Below, piece by piece: positions 47,017 through 54,145 of a stretch of DNA of 64,000 bases (positions within the stretch are counted from its first letter, which is position 1; each line of letters opens with the position of its first letter). A program made the position numbers and the translations under genes. The notes beneath the pieces were generated by a model. The model had not been told where the DNA came from, did not search any database, and worked only from the letters and a program-made list of their open reading frames with translations. The DNA comes from Kordiimonadaceae bacterium (lineage in GTDB: Bacteria; Pseudomonadota; Alphaproteobacteria; Sphingomonadales; Kordiimonadaceae): positions 1,054,001-1,118,000 of the forward strand of contig JAEPQB010000001.1 of the NCBI GenBank assembly GCA_017640725.1, given 5' to 3'.

Positions 47017-48499
47017 CCGCTGTCTCCTTAATCCGTGAAACGCGCAGCACTTCTTCCGTCGTGGTTACACCTTTCAGTACCAACGCACGACCACTGTCGG
47101 CGAGCGTACTTGACGATTGAAATGCATAGTCTTCCATATCTTGCTCTGACGTATTTTCCTGAATCATCCGTCGAAGGTTAGCGTCGATCGTTGCAAGCTC
47201 ATAAATGCCGATCCGGCCGCGATAGCCTTTACCGCCACAATCCGGGCATCCCACGGCTTCCATCAGTCTGGCATCTTCATTATCAGTGACGCCTAGTTCT
47301 GCCTTGAGCTCCATCGCATTGGCCGCTGGCCTTTTGCAGCTGTCACAAAGCTTGCGAACTAGCCGCTGGGCCAAAATTCCTTTTACGGTGGAGGCCAGAA
47401 GAAAAGGCTCGACGCCCATGTCACGCAGGCGCGTGATGGCGGCAATGGAACTGTTGGTGTGAACAGTCGACAACACCAAGTGACCGGTCAGGCTGGCCTG
47501 GATCGCCATCTCCGCGGTTTCCATGTCACGAATTTCGCCGACCATCACAACGTCCGGGTCCTGCCGGAGAATAGCGCGCAGGCCAGAGGCGAATGTCATG
47601 CCCACTTTGGCATTGACTTGCGTTTGGCTGACACCGTCGAGCGCATATTCAACCGGGTCTTCAACGGTCATGATATTGCGACTTTGGTCATTCAAAATAC
47701 CAAGGCCTGCATAAAGGGTAGTGGTTTTGCCAGACCCGGTTGGACCGGTCACCAGAATAATGCCATTAGGCTCGGACAAGAGGTCTTGGATGCCCGCATG
47801 AATGGATGGTTGCATGCCCAGCTCTTCAAGCGAGAATTGCGCCTGCGACGCGTCAAGCAGCCTCAACACAACACGTTCACCGTGGCGAGCTGGCAGCGTG
47901 GAAACCCTCACATCAAACTCACGGGTGCCAAGTTTCAGGGAAATTCGGCCGTCTTGTGGAATACGTTTTTCTGCAATGTCCAACCGCGCCATTACCTTGA
48001 TCCGGGATACAATGTATGGCGTCATACGAGCGGCGAGGCTGGCGACTTCCGTCAAAACCCCGTCAACGCGAAGCCGAACCGAGAGCCGATTTTCAAAAGG
48101 CTCAAGATGCACGTCAGAAGCAGCATTTTTTACGGCTTCAGCAATCAGGCTATTGATCAACCGGATAACGGGTGCATCGTCTTCGCTGGCAAGCAAATCA
48201 GCAGCTGCGGGCATGCCCTCAAGCGCCCGGTCTAGGCTTTCTGCCGGCATTTCTTCGCCGATTTCCGCATTGATGCCTTCCACCGCATGCAGCTCTGAAA
48301 GGAGCGAGTCGAAATCTGCTTTTGACCGCCGTTCAAGGCTCAAAGGTCTCCCCACAGCCCGGCGTACTTCGGGCAACATCCGCATGTTTGCATCTTCGCG
48401 AACTATCACCTTGGCTGCCGTATTGTCACCATCAACAAGTGCAAAGCCATGGTCTCGTGAAAAAGTGTATCGAAGCTTATGTTGAACGTCGCCCGACAC
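47003..48499 (-). CDS. gspE: Type II secretion ATPase E
   Basis: A 498-residue hexameric ATPase that powers the pseudopilus. It has Walker A GPTGSGKTTT (near residue 250), the Asp and His boxes, GEIRDMETAEMAIQASLTGH, and the zinc-binding tetracysteine set CDSC and CPDC (about 387-435). The N-terminal domain (1-150) binds GspL. The start is GTG 48499, six bases after the gspD stop. Confidence 0.94.
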   Translation of the reverse strand: MSGDVQHKLRYTFSRDHGFALVDGDNTAAKVIVREDANMRMLPEVRRAVGRPLSLERRSKADFDSLLSELHAVEGINAEIGEEMPAESLDRALEGMPAAADLLASEDDAPVIRLINSLIAEAVKNAASDVHLEPFENRLSVRLRVDGVLTEVASLAARMTPYIVSRIKVMARLDIAEKRIPQDGRISLKLGTREFDVRVSTLPARHGERVVLRLLDASQAQFSLEELGMQPSIHAGIQDLLSEPNGIILVTGPTGSGKTTTLYAGLGILNDQSRNIMTVEDPVEYALDGVSQTQVNAKVGMTFASGLRAILRQDPDVVMVGEIRDMETAEMAIQASLTGHLVLSTVHTNSSIAAITRLRDMGVEPFLLASTVKGILAQRLVRKLCDSCKRPAANAMELKAELGVTDNEDARLMEAVGCPDCGGKGYRGRIGIYELATIDANLRRMIQENTSEQDMEDYAFQSSSTLADSGRALVLKGVTTTEEVLRVSRIKETAGAGV

Positions 48500-48504
48500 A
48501 ACAA

Positions 48505-50475
48505 TTACCTATTGTCTGAACCCGAAGGCGCACCAATCACTTCTTCAAGAAGTTGATCGATCGTCAAACCGCCTTGATTAACCTGGAGTTGCTGGTCGCG
48601 AATGTAATCGAATTTGGTGGCTGTCAGCGCCTGCGCATCTTCGGCATTCCGCACAATCGTCGGCCGCAAGAAGATCATTAGATTGGTTTCCGAGCGGTTG
48701 CGAACATCGTTACGAAACGCCCGCCCGAGGATCGGGATGTCACCGAGCAAGGGAACTTTCTCAACTGATGTGGTCTCATCCTGCTGCACCAAGCCGCCAA
48801 GAACAATGATGTCACCGTCTTTAACACTGACGGTTGTTTCGATCTCGCGTTTATTGGTCACCAATTCACTTGATGTGGAGCTGACCGGGCCGGCGATAGA
48901 CGATATCTCCTGCCGGATCTTCAGTCTGATTTCTTCACCTTCATTGACCTGGGGCGTCACCTCAAGCTTTACGCCCACGTCCTTGCGTTCAATTGTACGG
49001 AACGGGTTAACATTGTTTGCGCCAAGGGCCTCGCCTGTAGAAATGGGAATTTCTTGACCGGAGAGGAAAGTCGCCGGCTCATTATCCATCGTCATAATTG
49101 AGGGTGTGGACAGAACGTTGCTGCCAGTGTCTTGCTTTACTGCGTTCAATACCGCGCCGAAAATAGTACCGCCGTCGGTTTCACCGCCAATGCCAAGACC
49201 AAAACCATTGAAGCCGAGTAAGGACTGTGCCGCGGCCTGAGCAAACGTGTCTTGAATGGAGTCCGTATCACTCCCATCGTCACCGCTGCCATTATCAAGC
49301 CTTAGCGCGCCCGCTAGCGCCAAAACGTTGGGTGCGGTGCTTGAATAGTTGGTGAGCGTGAAAGGAACATTGCTGTTGTTGCCTCCAGCCAGCAGATACT
49401 GAACGCCGAGCTGTTTTGCGGCCGTGTCAGAAACTTCAACAATAATGGCTTCAACCAGCACCTGTTCGCGCGGTATATCCAGCATAGCAATCACATTGGC
49501 AATGCGCTGCTGCATCTCGCTGGATGCATTAATCACGATGGCATTGGCGCCTAGATAGGACGACAGGGTTACATCACCTTCGCTACTGATCGGATTGCCT
49601 GACCCATCACGACGAGACAATGATTGTGTGACGGTTTCAAGCATCGGTAACATGGCTTCTGCACTCGCGTGACGCAGGTAAATCACCCGCAGGTCGCTCC
49701 GGGAAGCATTGTTTTGGTCCAGTTCAGCAATCACCGGTATGACCGTGTCGATAACCTCCTCCGGGCCCTTCAGGATAAGGGTATTGCTCGATTCGAGCGG
49801 CATCGCGGTCAGCGACTGCCTAATACCATCTTCTGTGCCCGGTTGGGCAGCCAGCCTGAGCGCCACATCTGCCATTTCGGAAGCAGACGTGTTTTCCAGC
49901 GCAAGGGTGCGGATAACAGACGTATCGACGTCCATACTGGCAACCAGTTGAGCGATGCGCTCAAGATTGTCGGCATAGTCGGTGATTATCACCATCGACA
50001 TGCCACGGCGGGCGAAAACGCGGCCATTTTTGAACACAAAAGGTCGCGCTGCTGCCTGCACCGCGAGCGGATCCGCAAAGCGCAAGTTGAACACACGTGT
50101 GACCAGCGTGTCGCCTCGGCGGCTCTCGTCCACTGGGCCAGCGTCTTGTGCCGCGACTTCATCAGGCACCACTTTGTAGGCACCGCTTGCAGTAGGGACC
50201 AAAGTGAAACCATTCACCCTGAGCGCCGACAGGAAGGTTTGGAACACACCCTCAACGTTTACGGCTTCCGTTGACACAACATTCACTTTGCCGCGTACGC
50301 GCGGATCAATAATGAAAGTTCGGCCAGTAATTGCGGCAATATCGTCAATAAAAGCGCGGATTTCCGCATCGCGGTAATTCAAAACATTACCGTCTTGTGC
50401 CATGCTTGGGTTAAGCGAAGGAAAGACGATCAAACAAGTCAAAACCGCCATCAAAATCTTTGCACGTGTCATCAT
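48505..50475 (-). CDS. gspD: Type II secretion secretin D
   Basis: A 656-residue outer-membrane secretin: signal ending NPSMA-QDG, N0 domain (NYRDAEIRAFIDDIAAITG), N1-N3 repeats (including VIYLRHASAEAMLPML and VLVEAIIVEVSDTAAKQLG), and the secretin core with VLSTPSIMTMDNEPATFLSG and GDIIVLGGLVQ. The C-terminal tail (about 615-656) could be the pilotin-binding S-domain. It starts directly after the gspC stop. Confidence 0.94.
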   Translation of the reverse strand: MMTRAKILMAVLTCLIVFPSLNPSMAQDGNVLNYRDAEIRAFIDDIAAITGRTFIIDPRVRGKVNVVSTEAVNVEGVFQTFLSALRVNGFTLVPTASGAYKVVPDEVAAQDAGPVDESRRGDTLVTRVFNLRFADPLAVQAAARPFVFKNGRVFARRGMSMVIITDYADNLERIAQLVASMDVDTSVIRTLALENTSASEMADVALRLAAQPGTEDGIRQSLTAMPLESSNTLILKGPEEVIDTVIPVIAELDQNNASRSDLRVIYLRHASAEAMLPMLETVTQSLSRRDGSGNPISSEGDVTLSSYLGANAIVINASSEMQQRIANVIAMLDIPREQVLVEAIIVEVSDTAAKQLGVQYLLAGGNNSNVPFTLTNYSSTAPNVLALAGALRLDNGSGDDGSDTDSIQDTFAQAAAQSLLGFNGFGLGIGGETDGGTIFGAVLNAVKQDTGSNVLSTPSIMTMDNEPATFLSGQEIPISTGEALGANNVNPFRTIERKDVGVKLEVTPQVNEGEEIRLKIRQEISSIAGPVSSTSSELVTNKREIETTVSVKDGDIIVLGGLVQQDETTSVEKVPLLGDIPILGRAFRNDVRNRSETNLMIFLRPTIVRNAEDAQALTATKFDYIRDQQLQVNQGGLTIDQLLEEVIGAPSGSDNR

Positions 50476-51321
50476 CTAGCGGCTTCCTCCTAAACTCAAA
50501 ACCAAGTTGCGCCGCTCCCCGCGCCGCTCGATTTCCAGGGTCAATTGCCGCGACCCTGACAGTTCCTCACTCAACTCTTCAAGCCGCTCAAACGAGCGAA
50601 TCGGCTCCCCATTGGCCTCCATCACGATATCCCCGGCCTCCAAACCTGACCCGAGCAAAGGCAGAGGCAGAGGGTCAGGGACTTGAAAACCTACAATGCG
50701 ACGGTCCCGCCGGACAGGCGAAAGTTCAAACGCTGACAGGTCAAACTGAAGCGGAATTTCATCATCTATGGGGCGGGCTGCTTGGGGCCTCCGCGGCAAC
50801 GTCGAGCGTGCCTGCCGCTCCCGCTGCGGGCGCAAATAAATCGCTTCCCTGACGCCTGCCCTGTTCACCTCCAGTCTGTCTGGATATACGGCAGACAGGG
50901 TGACACCCGCAGCAATGCGGTCTCCAATTTTGACAAGTTTTTGATCCCCGTCCGGGGTCTTGATAATGGCTGCTCCCGTGCCGTCAGAAGCGGCTCGAAG
51001 GCCAAAAAGCTCAAGGCGCAGGCTACTTTCACGAATTTCCGTTTGCTGAGGCGCTTCAGCCGGACCGCCAATTTCCCGGTAAAACGGATCGAACGAAGTT
51101 AACCGCCCAGCATCTACCATCTCTGTAGTATTTGTCGTGGCGATCGGCAATGCACCGCCAGTTTGAGGGTCAGAAGCTGTTAGTTTGAAAAATAACTGAG
51201 CGGCGACATACGCGATCAATATAACCAAGGCCAGTTCAACAACAGAAACGGCCACGCGAATACCGCGCGGTGCAGACGGGACGATTGACCCGCCTGTGGT
51301 TTCTGTTCCAGCACTTTCCAT
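50476..51321 (-). CDS. gspC: Type II secretion protein C
   Basis: A 281-residue bitopic protein, first gene of the operon: membrane helix (about 22-46), homology region (LRLELFGLRAASDGTGAAII) that touches the secretin N0 domain, and a C-terminal PDZ domain (about 205-280, GSGLEAGDIVMEANGEPIRS) likely to select substrates. A candidate promoter with an inverted repeat lies just upstream. No good ribosome site is seen at the usual distance from ATG 51321; GGAG is 13 bases away. Confidence 0.9.
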   Translation of the reverse strand: MESAGTETTGGSIVPSAPRGIRVAVSVVELALVILIAYVAAQLFFKLTASDPQTGGALPIATTNTTEMVDAGRLTSFDPFYREIGGPAEAPQQTEIRESSLRLELFGLRAASDGTGAAIIKTPDGDQKLVKIGDRIAAGVTLSAVYPDRLEVNRAGVREAIYLRPQRERQARSTLPRRPQAARPIDDEIPLQFDLSAFELSPVRRDRRIVGFQVPDPLPLPLLGSGLEAGDIVMEANGEPIRSFERLEELSEELSGSRQLTLEIERRGERRNLVLSLGGSR

Positions 51322-51350
51322 GGAAATGGTACGTCTCCAGCAGCTTCAAC

Positions 51351-51379
51351 ATTCTTTTTTTCGTCTTATCAGGTGTCAA
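51351..51379 (-). promoter_or_regulatory. Candidate promoter of the gsp operon
   Basis: On the minus strand TTGACA (51379-51374) and AAGAAT (51356-51351) are 17 bases apart, about 30 bases before the gspC start. The -35 lies inside the inverted repeat at 51368-51388. Confidence 0.5.
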
Positions 51380-51388
51380 AGACCTGAT
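51368..51388. promoter_or_regulatory. Inverted repeat over the gsp -35 box, candidate operator
   Basis: ATCAGGT (51368-51374) and ACCTGAT (51382-51388) are perfect 7-base arms separated by seven bases. The centre-to-centre distance of 14 fits a dimeric regulator; the position over the -35 suggests repression, but no regulator is assigned. Confidence 0.45.
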
Positions 51389-51405
51389 TGAGCAACTGAA
51401 TTATT

Positions 51406-51433
51406 GGGGCTTACCGCCGTGGCGGCAAGCCCC
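51406..51433. terminator. Strong hairpin after the TonB-dependent receptor gene
   Basis: GGGGCTT (51406-51412) pairs with AAGCCCC (51427-51433), then after one mismatch CCGCC pairs with GGCGG around a two-base loop. It lies just beyond the receptor stop (51449), so it separates the receptor transcript from the gsp promoter downstream. The T-run is poor. Confidence 0.65.
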
Positions 51434-51448
51434 AATTTATTTGCAATT

Positions 51449-54061
51449 TTAGTATTTAAACGAAAGACCCACAGTGAAAGTGCGACCAAGTTCATAGCCT
51501 TCAGTCACAATGCCGTTCTGCGTCAGTCGGAATTCGTCACCCAAAAGGTTCTCAGCATCAACACTCAACTCCAGAATGCTGTCACCGACATAAAACTCTT
51601 TGCTGTAGGCCAAATTCAGTCGAAGAGGTGGTGTTTCATACTCGTCATCGGCACCAAAAACACCAATGAAGCGCAGGCGGCGGCTGTTGTAATTCAACGT
51701 GATGGCGAGATTTTCGTTGCGATTGTAATCGCGCCAACCGAACTGCAGGTTTGCCAGCCAATTTGACTGACCCTGAAATGGTCGCACCAAATTGGTGACA
51801 ATGCCTCGATCTGCCTCAGCGGTAACCGTTTCACCGTCAATGTAGGAACCGTTCACTTTCAGGAATATTTCACGTCCAGCAAGCCAGTCCCAACCCCACC
51901 AGTCCTGCAAAAACAGAACTTTATCGAGCTCAACCTCAACGCCTTTCAGTTCTGCAGACGTGGCATTAATGGCTGTGATCAAACGGCCCTCACCAAAGGC
52001 CTCTGCACTTTGCTCAATCGGGCGCGTGAAGTCTTTGTAGAAGGCACCCACTGTCAAACTTTCGCCTGTGCTAAAGTACCATTCGAAACGCGCATCAAAG
52101 TTGTTGATTTCAGCGATGCGAAGCTCCGGATTACCCTGAACGGTCCGGTTAAGCTCTTCATCCACAAAACGCGCGTTCGAAAGCTCGCGCAGGTCAGGCC
52201 GGTTGATGGTCTGGCTAAACGCGAGGCGCAGCTGCATATTCTCAACAATTTCGTAAGTGAGCGTCGCAGACGGCAGCAAAAACTCACCAAACTGCGAAAT
52301 ACGAATTGGGTTAAACGGTGTGATCCGCTCTGCCGTGTTTACAATCTGAGAACTGTCTTCGTACCGTACGCCCAGTGCAAGGCGTGCTCTTTCGGAAAGC
52401 TCGACGTCCGCTCCCAGGTACCCTTGAACATTCTCAAAATCCACAGTGTAGAAGTCAGATCGGTCAAACAATTCCTGAAGTGTGTTTTGACCAGGGCCAA
52501 CATTTTCCGGGCCAAAAATAATCTCTGGAACGCGCGCCCGCAGGTCATTCAAACCTGCATTGCGCGCAAGCTGGAACGTGTAGCGCACGAGACCAAAACT
52601 TCTCGCTTTTTCCGAATAAGTGAAACCACCGAGGAAATCGATCGGCAAGTCGGCAATATAGGCTGGTTGAACAAAATTCAGACCAAACTCTTTGGTTTCC
52701 TCATCCAGCGCATTGTAAACTGTGGTGTTGCCCACAGTCGTTGGCAGGATGAGGTCAAGGCCGAGTTCAGGGTTCAGTTCGTAAATTGTACTTCTGCGAG
52801 CCGGTACGTCACGGTCAGACCGCGAGATGTTTGCGCGCCAGTTGATCTCGGTTTGCTGGAATGTGTCACTGTCGCCAAACAAATTGACATAATGCTCACC
52901 CGTGATCTGGTTGGTCCAAACCTGGCTTTCGATCCAGTCAATGGTGGACCTAGTGCGCAGTGCATCTTCCTGCGCGAACAGGCCTTTTTCAATCACTGAC
53001 CGCTTGGTTGAAGAACGAAGGACGGTGCCAGTGTAGTTAATGGTGTGGTCGCTGTTGAACTCATATCCAAGGGACAACATGCCATTAAGCTCAACATCCA
53101 GGAACGTTTGACGCACACCGCAATCATCTGGTGGTACTTCGCCAAACTCCGGATTGTCGCAAACTTCTGGCGCAAAATTGGTTTCGGCCTGCGCGCCAGA
53201 ATCGTTAACCGTCACAGTGCGGCGAACGCCCACTCGGTTCCGCGAATCCACATCATAGTCGACGGCTACGAAGAAACCGAAGGCCCCATCAGTGCCAACT
53301 TCAACCCGGTCACCCACAACGAAATTTAACCCTGCACCCGGGTAAATTGGCTCTTCGTCAATTGACCACACGTTGGGGAGAGACTCGCCAGCCGCCTCCA
53401 GCTCCTCAGGGGTCAGGCTTTCAAGCGTAATGTCCTGGAGGATTTCTTCCGGGAGATTGCGACGTGACCCGCCGAACCCAAAAATCTCTGAACCCGTGCC
53501 ATCATAGCTGAGGCCCGTTTTACCTGTCGCCTCGGAGTTGTAAGAGGCTGAAAGACCAACTTCGAGCAGAAACTCGTCGGGTACGGCTTTGGTGCGAATG
53601 TCAATGACACCTCCACCAAACTCCGCCGGATATTCGGGGGAAAAAGTCTTCTGAATCAGGACTGATTCAACAATAGACGTCGGGAAAATATCCAGCGGAA
53701 CAACGCGCCTCAGCGGGTCTGGGCTGGGAATACCCGAATAGTTGAGAAGAGACGAAGAATAGCGGTCACCCAAACCACGAACGTAAACATAGCCGCCTCC
53801 AACAACTGAAACGCCTGGCAGGCGCTGCAGACCGGCTGCCACGTTGCCGTCACCAGCAAGCGCAAAAGCGTCAGCGTCCAATACGTTTGCAATTTCAGAG
53901 GTGGCCCGTTTTTCGTCTGGAATAAACTGGCCGAGTACCGTGATTTCTTCGACGTCAACAAAGGGTGGAGTATTGCTTTGTCGTGCAGAAACTTCAGCTG
54001 GCGCAATGAGAACCACTGAAGCCAAAAGCGCATGTTTGAAATTATTGTTGTTCATTTTCAT
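51449..54061 (-). CDS. TonB-dependent outer-membrane receptor
   Basis: An 870-residue receptor: signal ending PAEVSA-RQS, plug domain (about 38-165) with LQRLPGVSVVGGGYVYVRGL and PLRRVVPLDIFPTSIVES, and a beta-barrel ending in an aromatic residue (GRTFTVGLSFKY). The VRGLGDRY type plug marks a branch often lying beside surface proteins in Proteobacteria. It should import a bound nutrient with TonB energy; the ligand is unknown. The start is ATG 54061 or 54055; GTG 54073 is possible. It follows the duplicated lipoprotein gene, with a perfect hairpin between. Confidence 0.88.
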   Translation of the reverse strand: MKMNNNNFKHALLASVVLIAPAEVSARQSNTPPFVDVEEITVLGQFIPDEKRATSEIANVLDADAFALAGDGNVAAGLQRLPGVSVVGGGYVYVRGLGDRYSSSLLNYSGIPSPDPLRRVVPLDIFPTSIVESVLIQKTFSPEYPAEFGGGVIDIRTKAVPDEFLLEVGLSASYNSEATGKTGLSYDGTGSEIFGFGGSRRNLPEEILQDITLESLTPEELEAAGESLPNVWSIDEEPIYPGAGLNFVVGDRVEVGTDGAFGFFVAVDYDVDSRNRVGVRRTVTVNDSGAQAETNFAPEVCDNPEFGEVPPDDCGVRQTFLDVELNGMLSLGYEFNSDHTINYTGTVLRSSTKRSVIEKGLFAQEDALRTRSTIDWIESQVWTNQITGEHYVNLFGDSDTFQQTEINWRANISRSDRDVPARRSTIYELNPELGLDLILPTTVGNTTVYNALDEETKEFGLNFVQPAYIADLPIDFLGGFTYSEKARSFGLVRYTFQLARNAGLNDLRARVPEIIFGPENVGPGQNTLQELFDRSDFYTVDFENVQGYLGADVELSERARLALGVRYEDSSQIVNTAERITPFNPIRISQFGEFLLPSATLTYEIVENMQLRLAFSQTINRPDLRELSNARFVDEELNRTVQGNPELRIAEINNFDARFEWYFSTGESLTVGAFYKDFTRPIEQSAEAFGEGRLITAINATSAELKGVEVELDKVLFLQDWWGWDWLAGREIFLKVNGSYIDGETVTAEADRGIVTNLVRPFQGQSNWLANLQFGWRDYNRNENLAITLNYNSRRLRFIGVFGADDEYETPPLRLNLAYSKEFYVGDSILELSVDAENLLGDEFRLTQNGIVTEGYELGRTFTVGLSFKY

Positions 54062-54097
54062 CTTAGCCACCAATTGGCTTTCTTCTTTTCATGAGTA

Positions 54098-54132
54098 ACG
54101 CCGCAGCAAAGCCATGAGCTCTACTGCGGCGT
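54098..54132 (-). promoter_or_regulatory. Perfect 9-bp hairpin between the lipoprotein and receptor genes
   Basis: ACGCCGCAG (54098-54106) and CTGCGGCGT (54124-54132) pair perfectly around 17 bases in the 84-base gap. With no T-run after it, it could be a partial terminator or an mRNA-processing or stabilising element that sets unequal amounts of the two proteins. Confidence 0.5.
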
Positions 54133-54145
54133 CGTCAACATTTGC

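Noticed and set aside
47802-48485. 227-codon plus-strand frame opposite gspE
   Set aside because: Ser/Arg-rich antisense translation of a conserved ATPase gene.
52010-52999. 329-codon plus-strand frame opposite the TonB-dependent receptor
   Set aside because: It lies wholly antisense to a well-supported receptor gene; residue composition is Cys/Arg/Val-biased with no recognisable domain.
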